From NCBI RefSeq assembly GCF_030519355.1, contig NZ_JAUMKC010000002.1, forward strand, positions 62,001 through 126,000: DNA of 64,000 bases. Reading direction: 5' to 3'. The stretch is from Mucilaginibacter sp. L3T2-6 (GTDB lineage: Bacteria; Bacteroidota; Bacteroidia; Sphingobacteriales; Sphingobacteriaceae). The translations under genes were made by a program, and so were the position numbers. Shown here one piece after another: positions 51,946-60,485 of this stretch (its first letter is position 1; the number at the start of each line of letters is the position of its first letter). The notes below the pieces were generated by a model. It did no database searches. It was not told the DNA's origin and was given only the letters and a program-made list of their open reading frames with translations.

Positions 51946-53073
51946 ATGATTATAACCGAAGTAAAGGATAAGGCGACCCGGAAAGCATTTTTAGACGTAG
52001 CACGAATAATTTATAGGAACGACGATGTTTGGGTTTGCCCGCTGGACAACGATATAGAGGCCGTATTTGACCCGGCCAAAAATAATTTTCATAACGATGG
52101 AAAATGCACCCGGTGGATTCTGACCAATGATAATGGGGAGCTTATCGGCCGTATAGCGGCTTTTATAAATAATAAAAAGGCCTACAATTATGAACAGCCT
52201 ACCGGCGGTGTCGGCTTTTTTGAATGTATTAATGATGAAAAGGCAGCTTTTTTATTGTTTGATACTGCAAAAAAATGGCTTGCCGGAAATGGCATGCAGG
52301 CTATGGACGGCCCCATAAATTTTGGCGAGAATGATAATTTTTGGGGATTGCTTGTTGAGGGCTTTATACCCCCGTCCTACGGGATGAATTATAACCCGCC
52401 GTATTACCAGGCTCTTTTTGAAGATTACGGTTTTAAAACGCTGTATGCACAGATCACTAATCATTTAGATATACTCAAGCCATTTCCCCAGCGCTTTTAC
52501 AAAATAGCCAAATGGGTTACCCAAAAGCCCGGTTATGAATTTAAACACCTTAAAGTATCTGAGCTCCAAAAATTCGCGGCGGACTTTATGGAAATTTATA
52601 ACGATGCCTGGAAGGACTTTGAGAATTTTGTGCCGATTACACAGGCTACCATTGCCGAAAGTTTTAAAAAAATGAAGGCTATAATGGACGAGAACCTGAT
52701 CTGGTTTGCCTATGTAAACAATGAGCCTGCCGCATTCATGATTATTTTGCCAGACGCTAACCCGATGATAAAACCGCTAAATGGAAAGCTTAATCTTATC
52801 GGAAAGCTTAAATTTTTATACTATAAGTGGAAGGGGGTTAACAGGATGCGGGCAATAGTTATGGGCACCAAGCAAAAGTTTCAGAACCATGGTATCGAGT
52901 CTGGGCTTTTTATTACGCTGGGCGAATATGTATTGCCGTTAAATCAATATACCGAGCTTGAATTATCGTGGGTGGGCGATTTTAACGAAAAAATGATCGC
53001 TATGCACAATGCTATGGGAGCTGTTTTTGCTAAAAAGCATTTAACTATGCGCTATATTTTCGATCAGCATTAA
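51946..53073 (+). CDS. GNAT-like protein of unknown substrate
   Basis: A 375-residue soluble protein started at ATG 51946 (MIITEVKDKATRKAFLDVARIIY); the frame is open further upstream but only through a terminator. Blocks typical of this large Bacteroidota GNAT-like group are NNFHNDGKCTRWILTNDNGELIGRIAAFIN, GGVGFFECINDEKAAFLLF and PPSYGMNYNPPYYQALFEDYGF (shown partly). The second half (FKKMKAIMDENLIWFAYVNNEPAAFMIILPD) repeats a GNAT-like core. An acyltransferase is likely; the acceptor is unknown. Confidence 0.7.
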   Translation: MIITEVKDKATRKAFLDVARIIYRNDDVWVCPLDNDIEAVFDPAKNNFHNDGKCTRWILTNDNGELIGRIAAFINNKKAYNYEQPTGGVGFFECINDEKAAFLLFDTAKKWLAGNGMQAMDGPINFGENDNFWGLLVEGFIPPSYGMNYNPPYYQALFEDYGFKTLYAQITNHLDILKPFPQRFYKIAKWVTQKPGYEFKHLKVSELQKFAADFMEIYNDAWKDFENFVPITQATIAESFKKMKAIMDENLIWFAYVNNEPAAFMIILPDANPMIKPLNGKLNLIGKLKFLYYKWKGVNRMRAIVMGTKQKFQNHGIESGLFITLGEYVLPLNQYTELELSWVGDFNEKMIAMHNAMGAVFAKKHLTMRYIFDQH

Positions 53074-53171
53074 TCCCCGGCGGATCAGCAGGTCACTTAA
53101 TGATTTGAAAGCGAATTTGCTTCCAATTCCTCAAATTTCGTTTCAAGTCGCGAAAATTCCTATTTTTCGCT

Positions 53172-53513
53172 TCAGGCGGTTATTTTGTTGTGCCTCAATT
53201 CTTCGAACAATTCGATGACCTTTTTTTGCAGATCGATTACCTCAGTTTCGCGGTCCATCAGTTTTTTGTTGATAGTTTCCAGCTCGTTGATAACTTTCTG
53301 ATCCTGCTCAGCATCTGTAAAGGTTAGCAGTTGAACTACGGACATCTCGAATAATGCGGCAATTTGCTCAAGCCGTGACAGATTGATGTCGGTAATACCG
53401 GTTTCAATTTTTGAAAAGGCAGGTATGGAAATATCTAATCTTTTAGCAACATCCTCCTGGCTCCATCCCTTTTGATGACGTAGTAACCGAATTTTTTTTC
53501 CGAGTGTCTTCAT
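53172..53513 (-). CDS. XRE-family helix-turn-helix regulator with coiled-coil tail
   Basis: A 113-residue regulator. Residues about 5-60 form an HTH_3 domain (IRLLRHQKGWSQEDVAKRLDIS, SKIETGITDINLSRLEQIAALF), and residues about 75-110 are a coiled coil (INELETINKKLMDRETEVIDLQ). There is no toxin partner next to it, and the product is monocistronic. A role as a small general repressor is possible. Upstream (53514-53720) is an AT-rich stretch without other genes. Confidence 0.88.
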   Translation of the reverse strand: MKTLGKKIRLLRHQKGWSQEDVAKRLDISIPAFSKIETGITDINLSRLEQIAALFEMSVVQLLTFTDAEQDQKVINELETINKKLMDRETEVIDLQKKVIELFEELRHNKITA

Positions 53514-53720
53514 TTAGAGTTAAAGGTTAAAAGTTTTCGCGATAGTTAACAAAGTTACAATATTATCCAATATCTACCTAATTATCAAGTATTTTAAATA
53601 ATATTTTATTTCCAAAAGAACTTAAGTTACCCTCCGCAAAAATCTACTATATTGATAATTATTATTTATAGCTAATATCGTTATTTTATATGACGTTCCG
53701 CTTCAAATAAAGCATATTTT

Positions 53721-54569
53721 TTATTTTAATAATAATACCGGTACTGCTGAACTTTCGAGCAACTGCTGCGAAATACTGGTGTGTAACAACGACTGTAAGA
53801 AGCTGTATTTATGCGGCAGCGCTATCACCATTTGCGCATCATGATCATGGGCAAAACCCAGTATGCCGTTTATAATATTGGAGTTATTAATAAAAAAATA
53901 TCTTGGATGATATGCCTTTAGTGCATCAAACAGTGCGGTTTTTTCCGCCATTTTTTCCGCATCGCCGGCTTCCCCGTTGGCCTTACTGTCAATATTAACC
54001 ACAAGCGGATTAAATTTACGGCGTTTCAGCAGGTTTATAAACGAGCCAAGAGGGGCTGCGTCGGTAACTTTCTCAAAATCGCACGCAACCACCACATTTT
54101 TTATATCTTCAATGTCGTACTTCGGCGGCACAACAACTACCGGCACCGGGCAAGCCTTGGCAATACGAATAACGTGGCTGCCTACACGGGCGTCGTCACG
54201 GCTGCTGTTCCCCTTGCTGCCCATTATCACCAGGTCGGCATGTTTTGCGGATACGTTTTCAACTACGGCCCGCAGCAAATGAGACCGGTTTAAATGGGTG
54301 CTTATTTTTACCCCTTCGCGAACTTTTTTCTCCAGCTTTTTCTTAAGGTTTTCGAGATTTCTCACCCGTTCGGCGGCATTTTCTTCTATCTGTTCTTCGG
54401 TAACCTGCACCATGTCTGCACTTGGCAGCATAGTTTCGTAAACTGACACATAATACGCATTTAAGAGGACAATGTGCTCAACTTCAGTCTGGTGCGTTAA
54501 AGCGGCAGCAAAGTCGGCGGCATGATTGCCCGCCGCTGAAAAATCTATCGGAACGAGATATGTCTTCAT
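53721..54569 (-). CDS. Tandem universal stress protein
   Basis: A 282-residue protein with two Usp domains. The first (about 1-145) starts KTYLVPIDFSAAGNHAADFA and keeps the ATP motif G-x2-G-x9-G-S in GSKGNSSRDDARVGS. The second (about 150-282, NVVVACDFEKV) ends in ALPHKYSFLQSLLHTSISQQLL and lacks this motif, so only the first probably binds ATP. It is induced by stress in relatives. It stands alone; a second Usp domain in the window is fused to mntH. Confidence 0.9.
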   Translation of the reverse strand: MKTYLVPIDFSAAGNHAADFAAALTHQTEVEHIVLLNAYYVSVYETMLPSADMVQVTEEQIEENAAERVRNLENLKKKLEKKVREGVKISTHLNRSHLLRAVVENVSAKHADLVIMGSKGNSSRDDARVGSHVIRIAKACPVPVVVVPPKYDIEDIKNVVVACDFEKVTDAAPLGSFINLLKRRKFNPLVVNIDSKANGEAGDAEKMAEKTALFDALKAYHPRYFFINNSNIINGILGFAHDHDAQMVIALPHKYSFLQSLLHTSISQQLLESSAVPVLLLK

Positions 54570-54707
54570 TTTAACGTAGAGCCGGTTGTTTCGAGTGTTT
54601 GACAGCCCCTGTTTTCTTCTTACTAATATACGAAAAAATACTTAACACTTTACATTACGTTAATGTAATTAACATAACTATTGTAATTGTTTATAACACA
54701 GCATCCC

Positions 54708-55553
54708 TTATATCATTCGCTTAATGAACTTTGCGGCAACCCAGTCCTTATCTTTTTTATGGCTCAAATAGGTAAGGCCGTTTTTGCCAGCTTCTTCAGT
54801 TATGATTTCCAGGTCAGGAGATTCATAAAACCCGCTGAAATAGATTTCGCCAAGTGGTTTTAGTACTGCGCAGTAGCGGTGCATCTGATCCAGCAGGATG
54901 TTCCGGTTGATATTCGCCAATATGGTATCAAATGTTTCATCAGGAATGGCTTCTTTTGAGCCGCAAATTGCGGTGATGTTAGCGATGCCATTCAGCTGGG
55001 CATTTTCTATGGTGCTCTCATAACAAACCGGGTCGTAATCAATTGCTGTTATTTCCTTTGCGCCCAGTTTCGAGGCCATTATGGCCAGGATACCTGTCCC
55101 GCAACCCATATCCAGCACCTTTTTACCTTTAAAGTCGTTGTCCAGCATCAGTTGCAGCATCATGGATGTGGTTTGATGATGCCCCGTACCGAAAGCCATT
55201 TTAGGATCAATCACTATCTCGTATGGGAATTCTGGCTTCGATTGATGAAAGGTGGCCCGAACATGTATCTGGCTGCCGATGGTAATCGGCTCAAAGTTGC
55301 TTTCCCATACCTCATTCCAGTTCTTTTGGGGTATCTCGGCAATTGTATAACTAAATTCAAACAAATCACTATAGCCGGCGAGAGCTTTATCAAGGGTTTT
55401 CTGATCAAAATCATCAGAGGGAATATAAGCTTTAAAACCGCCTTCAACTTCCTCGAAGGTATCAAAGCCGATCTCTCCCAATGTATCAATCAGCAAGTCC
55501 TGCTGGTAGTCTTCGGCAGGATTGGTAGTAAAAAGTATTTCTGTGTAATTCAT
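54708..55553 (-). CDS. prmA: Ribosomal protein L11 methyltransferase
   Basis: A 281-residue enzyme. The N-terminal domain recognises L11 (MNYTEILFTTNPAEDYQQDLL). The methyltransferase domain has DPKMAFGTGHHQTT, motif I VLDMGCGTGILAIMA, ITAIDYDPVCYESTIENAQLN and ILANINRNILLD (NANxx motif variant). It trimethylates L11 lysines. It is followed downstream by nothing close, and upstream by the small membrane protein gene after 25 bp on the same strand; tpiA lies further upstream, so a tpiA-membrane protein-prmA transcript is possible. Confidence 0.94.
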   Translation of the reverse strand: MNYTEILFTTNPAEDYQQDLLIDTLGEIGFDTFEEVEGGFKAYIPSDDFDQKTLDKALAGYSDLFEFSYTIAEIPQKNWNEVWESNFEPITIGSQIHVRATFHQSKPEFPYEIVIDPKMAFGTGHHQTTSMMLQLMLDNDFKGKKVLDMGCGTGILAIMASKLGAKEITAIDYDPVCYESTIENAQLNGIANITAICGSKEAIPDETFDTILANINRNILLDQMHRYCAVLKPLGEIYFSGFYESPDLEIITEEAGKNGLTYLSHKKDKDWVAAKFIKRMI

Positions 55554-55578
55554 TTTAAGATATGAGGTTGCCGCTTTT

Positions 55579-56001
55579 TTAGTCCACCAGGTACATTGTA
55601 AGCAAATTTACGGTCCAGTAAATTATCTGCACCAGTAAGAAAAATTCGGTTAATCCAATTAGATGGCTTGTTCCGGTGGCTTTGTCCCATATGGCGTAAG
55701 CAATTCCCAGTGAAAAGGTAAGACAGATAAAAAACAGGTCGACAATCAGGTTTACCCGGTCGGCAGCAGTTTTTCGCCGCAGCATGCGCCAAACAGGGTT
55801 TATTATCAGCAGTTGTGTGAGTACTGCTACCAGGTACATCAGCGGTAAAGTATAACGATAAAAAACAGTGAGACTAGTTATTTCTCCCAAGCCAATCTCC
55901 TTTAATTTGGAAACGATATTAAAGAAGTTGCGATTGATTGCAACCGAAAAAACCAAAAAACCAATAAATGGCGCGAAGAATATTTTCAGCAGTTTTTTCA
56001 T
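55579..56001 (-). CDS. Hypothetical four-TM membrane protein
   Basis: A 140-residue protein with about four TMs: near 8-24 (FFAPFIGFLVFSVAIN), 45-65 (YTLPLMYLVAVLTQLLII), 85-105 (LIVDLFFICLTFSLGIAYAIWD) and 115-138. No family was recognised. It lies between tpiA and prmA, with an inverted-repeat spacer to tpiA. Confidence 0.65.
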   Translation of the reverse strand: MKKLLKIFFAPFIGFLVFSVAINRNFFNIVSKLKEIGLGEITSLTVFYRYTLPLMYLVAVLTQLLIINPVWRMLRRKTAADRVNLIVDLFFICLTFSLGIAYAIWDKATGTSHLIGLTEFFLLVQIIYWTVNLLTMYLVD

Positions 56002-56108
56002 AGGAGAGTCGGGAAGTCAGTAGAGTCCGAAAAGTCAGTAAAGGGAAAAGGCTTTAATTTTAAAATCTTCCTTTCTTTCGGACTCTACTGACTTTCCGGC
56101 TTTTCGGA
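56002..56108. repeat. Word-repeat palindrome (GTCAGTAGAGTCCGAAA family)
   Basis: GAAGTCAGTAGAGTCCGAAA at the left and TTTCGGACTCTACTGACTTT at the right are inverted repeats of about 18 bp, and both arms contain further AGTC/GACT and CCGAAA words. It fills the spacer between tpiA (minus) and the next gene and may attenuate read-through. Confidence 0.7.
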
Positions 56109-56109
56109 C

Positions 56110-56874
56110 TTAATTGAACACTTTTACGATATCGATAAAATCGCGCGATTTCAGGGATGCGCCGCCGATGAGGCCGCCATCAATATCGGCCTGGGCGAAA
56201 AGCTCAGGGGCATTTTTAGGGTTGCAGCTGCCGCCGTATAATATGGTGGTGTTATCGGCAACCTGCTGATTGTATTTCGCTGCGATCTCCTTGCGGATAA
56301 AAGCATGAATTTCCTGCGCCTGCTCCGAAGTTGCAGTTACGCCGGTACCTATAGCCCAAACAGGCTCATAGGCAATTACCAGCTTACTGAACTGTGCTTC
56401 GTCCAAATGGAAAATGCCTTCAACCAACTGGCTTTTTATAACATCAAAATGCTGGTTAGCTTCGCGTTCCTGCAAGGTCTCGCCAATACAGAAGATAGGG
56501 GTGAGGTCGTTTTTTAAAGCGGTATCTGTTTTTTTGGCCAACAATTCGTTGGTTTCACCAAAATATTGGCGGCGCTCAGAGTGGCCCAGGATCACATATT
56601 CAGCACCCACTGATTTGATCATTTTAGCCGAAACTTCGCCGGTGTAAGCCCCTGACTCGTTCTGATGTGCATTTTGTGCGCCAACACTTACGTTATGGTA
56701 GCCTTTGGCTAGCTGTACCAGGCTATGCAAATGGATGAACGGGCTGCAGATAATCGCTTGCTGCTTACCGGTAGCCTCGTCTTTAAACATATTTATAATT
56801 TCAGAAAACAGGCTTAGTCCCTCGTTATAGTCAAGATTCATTTTCCAGTTTCCGGCTACGATTTTTTTTCTCAT
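56110..56874 (-). CDS. tpiA: Triosephosphate isomerase
   Basis: A 254-residue TIM barrel with all catalytic residues: Lys in AGNWKMN (residue about 11), His in YVILGHSERRQYFGE, and Glu in VIAYEPVWAIGTGVTAT; the phosphate loop YGGSCNPKNAPELF and GGLIGGASL are intact. It interconverts DHAP and glyceraldehyde-3-phosphate. The transcript probably continues into the membrane protein and prmA genes through the palindrome. Confidence 0.98.
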   Translation of the reverse strand: MRKKIVAGNWKMNLDYNEGLSLFSEIINMFKDEATGKQQAIICSPFIHLHSLVQLAKGYHNVSVGAQNAHQNESGAYTGEVSAKMIKSVGAEYVILGHSERRQYFGETNELLAKKTDTALKNDLTPIFCIGETLQEREANQHFDVIKSQLVEGIFHLDEAQFSKLVIAYEPVWAIGTGVTATSEQAQEIHAFIRKEIAAKYNQQVADNTTILYGGSCNPKNAPELFAQADIDGGLIGGASLKSRDFIDIVKVFN

Positions 56875-56877
56875 TTT

Positions 56878-57000
56878 GTTAGTTTTAGTTGTAGTGGTTG
56901 TAAATGTTGTAGTTGGTTTTTGGTTATAGTAGTTGTAAGTGTTGCGGTGGTTGAAGTTTTGTTTTTATTTAATTCTTACAACCATTACAACTTCTACAAA
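56878..57000. repeat. Word-repeat region (TTGTAGT/ACAACTA words)
   Basis: Left half: AGTTGTAGTGGTTGTAAATG and GTTATAGTAGTTGTAAGTG; right half: TTACAACCATTACAACTTCTAC. The halves are partly complementary. The words resemble those of the palindrome at 38944-39047. It lies between tpiA and the GlmU-like gene. Confidence 0.6.
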
Positions 57001-57013
57001 CTCTTCAATCCAA

Positions 57014-58198
57014 TCAAAATCTCCTGTGTGCCTCCGTAAGGTCAAATACCGTTTGTAATATGTGTTTCTCGTTATCGTCGAAAGTGCGGTGCGGCCGCCG
57101 GGCAAATACGCGTTCGGCTGTATCGAACATTTTCTTGAGGGAATACACCTCGTAACCCTGCGCGCCGCCCCATGAAAAGTCAGGCACAAAATTACGCGGG
57201 AAACCGGCTCCAAAAATGTTTGCACTTACACCAACTATGGTACCCGTATTAAACATGGTATTGATAGCGCACTTGGAATGGTCGGCCATAATTAAGCCGC
57301 AAAACTGCAGGCCTGTTTTACGGAACCGCTGGGTGTTATAATCCCAAAGCTTTACATCATCGTAATTATTTTTCAGGTTCGAGTTGTTGCTATCGGCGCC
57401 TATGTTGCACCATTCTCCTAATACTGAATTGCCCAGGTAGCCCTCGTGGCCTTTTGACGAGTAGCCCCAGATGACTGCATTATTCAGTTCGCCGCCAACC
57501 CTTGAATAAGGGCCGACCGTAGTAGCTCCATATATTTTGGCCCCCATCTTCACCTGGGAATGCTCGCAAATAGCGAACGCTCCGCGAATGTGTGTGCCTT
57601 CCCAAACTTCGGTATGGGCTGCCAGGTAAATCGGGCCGTTGATTGTACTGAATGATGAGCACTCTGCTGTTGCTCCTTCTTCAGCAAAAAAATCATTGCC
57701 AATAATGGTATTCGTCGAACTGATTTCAGCGCTGGTACGGCCTTTGGTAAGCAGGGTGAAATCCTTACGCAGCTCTATGTCGTTTTTCCTGAAAATATCT
57801 TCAGGGAAACGGATGATTACGGGTGTAGTTTCTAAAGTAGTTACCGATGAAAAACCGGCTTTTGGATCAAAGTCTGCTGCTTCTGCGGCTGATAATTTTA
57901 CAGCGATCAGTTGGTCGCCATATTTAAGGGCCTCACCGTTTCGCAATTTGTCAATGGCTTCCAGCAGGTATTCATCCGGGCAAACGGCGCCGTAAATAAA
58001 TATATTGTCTTGTCCAGTTTTAAGCGGGAATTTTACCTCCAGCCACGACTGTGTTAAAAATGATGCAGGCTGATTCAAGTGCCTTGTCCATTTTTCGGCG
58101 ATGGTGAGTATGCCTATGCGTAAATCGGCAACGGGCCGGGTAAATGTTAAAGGCAGAAGTGTTTGATGTGCGTTATCGTCGAATAAGATAATTGCCAT
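57014..58198 (-). CDS. GlmU-family putative sugar nucleotidyltransferase
   Basis: A 394-residue protein. It starts MAIILFDDNAHQTLLPLTFTRPVADLRIGIL, the typical N-terminus of Bacteroidota GlmU-like proteins with a degenerate nucleotidyltransferase domain, and from about residue 180 has hexapeptide repeats of a left-handed beta-helix (YLAAHTEVWEGTHIRG, SQVKMGAKIYGATTVGPYSRVGGELNNAVIWGYS). Its close relatives are annotated as GlmU-type UDP-GlcNAc or glucose-1-phosphate enzymes without proof. It sits 120 bp or more from tpiA and upstream of nothing else on this strand. Confidence 0.8.
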   Translation of the reverse strand: MAIILFDDNAHQTLLPLTFTRPVADLRIGILTIAEKWTRHLNQPASFLTQSWLEVKFPLKTGQDNIFIYGAVCPDEYLLEAIDKLRNGEALKYGDQLIAVKLSAAEAADFDPKAGFSSVTTLETTPVIIRFPEDIFRKNDIELRKDFTLLTKGRTSAEISSTNTIIGNDFFAEEGATAECSSFSTINGPIYLAAHTEVWEGTHIRGAFAICEHSQVKMGAKIYGATTVGPYSRVGGELNNAVIWGYSSKGHEGYLGNSVLGEWCNIGADSNNSNLKNNYDDVKLWDYNTQRFRKTGLQFCGLIMADHSKCAINTMFNTGTIVGVSANIFGAGFPRNFVPDFSWGGAQGYEVYSLKKMFDTAERVFARRPHRTFDDNEKHILQTVFDLTEAHRRF

Positions 58199-58208
58199 GC
58201 TGCAAAAA

Positions 58209-58238
58209 TAAAAAAAGTCCCCCGACGAACCGGGAGAC
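58209..58238 (-). terminator. Terminator of rpmE2
   Basis: On the minus strand GTCTCCCG and CGGGGGAC form an 8-bp stem with a GTTCGT-type loop, followed by seven T. It lies 29 bp after the rpmE2 stop and just before the GlmU-like gene start. Confidence 0.88.
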
Positions 58239-58266
58239 CTGTAAATATTTTATAGAAAAAGCCAAA

Positions 58267-58515
58267 TTACTTTTTGTTGTAACGGCTGCGGAATTTATCG
58301 ATACGGCCCGCGGTGTCAACCAGTTTCATTTTACCGGTGTAAAAAGGGTGCGAGGTATGTGAAATTTCTAATTTAATCAGCGGGTAATCATTGCCATCTT
58401 CCCATTTTATGGTTTCACGGCTTTCGATGCATGATTTGGTTAAGAAAGCATAGTCGTTAGACATGTCTTTAAAAACAACTAACCTATAGTTTGATGGATG
58501 CAGATCTTTTTTCAT
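58267..58515 (-). CDS. rpmE2: 50S ribosomal protein L31 type B
   Basis: An 82-residue L31 with [59 protein letters not shown] (partly) and [12 protein letters not shown]. The zinc-binding Cys set of type A L31 is absent, so this is the zinc-free type B form. It is monocistronic with promoter and terminator visible. Confidence 0.97.
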   Translation of the reverse strand: MKKDLHPSNYRLVVFKDMSNDYAFLTKSCIESRETIKWEDGNDYPLIKLEISHTSHPFYTGKMKLVDTAGRIDKFRSRYNKK

Positions 58516-58547
58516 TGCGTTATTACTTCTTTCTAATAAAAGAGGTG

Positions 58548-58578
58548 CAAATGTAGTAATAATTATTTAATAAGGAAA
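58548..58578 (-). promoter_or_regulatory. Promoter of rpmE2
   Basis: On the minus strand, a perfect -7 box TACATTTG (58555-58548) and a TTTC at the -33 position (58578-58575), 19 bp apart. It gives a leader of about 28 nt before the ATG at 58515, with AGAAAGAAG as a weak ribosome binding site. Confidence 0.6.
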
Positions 58579-58662
58579 CGTAATTTTAAAATAGTATGAT
58601 CTGAAAAGTTGTTTAAATTCTGTTGCCTGATTTTGCGAGTTGTGCTTAAGCCATAGATTTTT

Positions 58663-60078
58663 CAGCCCACTGGACAAGCGCAGCAATGTCCGGGTGAGTC
58701 CGGCGCTATGCAGGTGAGCGTCATGTATGACGAACTACATATAACCGCTATCTGTCCTCCGCCTGGACTCACCCCGCCATCGCTTCGCCCGGCGACCCTC
58801 TCTTCGCTGCGCGGAAAGAGGGGAAGCTGCAATTTTTTAAAACGATGATATTCCAGGTTACCATATTCGGCAGGTAATAGATAGTACAGTCAGATATCAT
58901 TTTTTTCAGCCCTCTTTACCGCCTGCGGAAGAGAGGGCAGGACAAGCGAAGCGATGTCCGGGTGAGTCCGGCGCATGCAGGTGAGTGCCATGCACGACTG
59001 ATTGTGCATAACCGCCGCTTGTCCTCCGCCTGGACTCACCCCGCCATCGCTTCGCCCGGCGACCCTCTCTTCGCTGCGCGGATAGAGGGTGAGCTTCAAC
59101 TTTTCAATCCGATGATATTCCGGTTGCCATATTTCACTAGATTGATGGTACAGTTAGGGACAAATTTTTTCAGCCCTCTTTACCGCTTGCGGAAGAGAGG
59201 GCAGGACAAGCGCAGCAATGTCCGGGTGAGTCCGGCGCTATGCAGGTGAGCGCCATGTATGGCTAATTGCGCGGAAAGAGGGTAAGCTGCAATTTTTCAA
59301 TCCGATGATATTCGAGTTGCCATATTTCGGCAGGTAATTGATGGTATAGTTAGGTTTTTTTCAGCCCTCTTTACCGCTTGCGGAAGAGAGGGCAGGACGA
59401 GCGCAGCAATGTCCGGGTGAGTCGGGCGCCATGCAGGTGAGCGTCATGTATGATTATTGGCATAACCGCTATCTGTCCTCCGCCTGGACTCACCCCGCCA
59501 TCGCTTCGCCCGGCGACCCTCTCTTCGCTGCGCGGAAAGAGGGTAAGCTGCAATTTTTCAATCCGATGATATTCCGGTTGCCATATTCAGCAAGTAATAG
59601 ATAGTCCAGTCAGGGATGCAATTTTTTCAGCCCTCTTTACCGCTTGCGGAAGAGAGGGCAGGACAAGCGAAGCAATGTCCGGGTGAGTCCGGCGCTATGC
59701 AGGCGAGCGCCCTGTATGATTAATTGTCCATAACCGCCGCTTGTCCTCCGCCTGGACTCACCCCGCCATCGCTTCGCCCGGCGACCCTCTCTTCGCTTCG
59801 CGGAAAGAGGGTGAGCTACAATTTTTCAATCCGATGATATTCCGGTTGCCATATTTCACTAGATTGATGGTATAGTTAAGGACAAATTTTTTTAGCCCTC
59901 TTTACCGCTTGCGGAAGAGAGGGCAGGACGAGCGCAGCAATGTCCGGGTGAGTCCGGCGCTATGCAGGTGAGCGTCATGTATGATTATTGTGCATAACCG
60001 CTATCTGTCCTCCGCCCGGACTCACCCCGCCATCGGTTCGCCCGGCGACCCTCTCTTCGCTTCGCGGAAAGAGGGTAA
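58663..60078. repeat. Tandem array of about 265-bp palindromic units, copies 1-6
   Basis: Six consecutive units begin at the CAGCCC word at 58663 (left end truncated), 58907, 59171, 59362, 59628 and 59893. A full unit has (a) a left end with CCCTCTTTACCGC...GGAAGAGAGGG (hairpin), followed by GCGCAGCAATGTCCGGGTGAGTCC, (b) a centre of about 50 bp, (c) a right end that is the near-inverse: GGACTCACCCCGCCATCGCT, then CCCTCTCTTCGC...AAAGAGGG (hairpin), and (d) a linker of about 85 bp that leads to the next unit. Copy 3 lacks the right half of the palindrome. Spacings are 244, 264, 191, 266 and 265 bp. Open frames that cross the units are not genes. Confidence 0.95.
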
Positions 60079-60104
60079 GAATAATATGGATTGCAGTTTA
60101 ACCA

Positions 60105-60485
60105 TTAATTCTCCGAAAGCACTCGGTAAATAGTGTTTAGAACATCCTGGGTATCGTTAATTATATGTTCGTTTTTAAATCTTAGTATTCTTAAGCCCAA
60201 TGCCTGTAATACCTGGTCCCTGTTTTTATCATACTCCTTTTTGAAATTATGAATAGGTCCGTCTGCTTCAATCACTAGTTTGGCTTTATGGCAGTAAAAG
60301 TCAGGAATGTAGTAAAGTCGTCTTCCAAATAAAGAGTCCACACAAACCGGATATTGTCTAAGAAATTTGTGGTCGAATAACTTGCGGTTTCGTAAATGGA
60401 ACCATAAAATCTTTTCAGCTGGCGTTTCAAGTTGCCTTAATTCACGGCATAGATTAACAATTGATGGCATGGTTAAAGATATCAT
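60105..60485 (-). CDS. DUF559-family endonuclease-like protein, inside the repeat array
   Basis: A 126-residue protein of the DUF559 group (Vsr-like PD-(D/E)xK fold). Blocks seen are PAEKILWFHLRNRKLFDHKF, YYIPDFYCHKAKLVIEADGPIH and LGLRILRFKNEHI; D in PDF and the E-x-D of IEADG are the likely metal and catalytic residues, and all are intact. ATG 60485 is used; ATG 60470 (MPSIVNLCREL) is the alternative. The gene fills the linker between copies 6 and 7 of the repeat array. Its start codon lies in GATATCATTTTTTTCAG, which is identical to the linker end at 58893-58909. It may be a nuclease linked to spread of the repeats. Confidence 0.85.
   Translation of the reverse strand: MISLTMPSIVNLCRELRQLETPAEKILWFHLRNRKLFDHKFLRQYPVCVDSLFGRRLYYIPDFYCHKAKLVIEADGPIHNFKKEYDKNRDQVLQALGLRILRFKNEHIINDTQDVLNTIYRVLSEN

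Noticed and set aside
58890..59553. Open frames on both strands inside the repeat units (for example 58890-59099, 58962-59249, 59371-59553)
   Set aside because: They have the same peptide in different copies (RSDGGVSPGGGQ-type) because they read through the palindromic unit. No protein-like domains, and frames change freely between copies.
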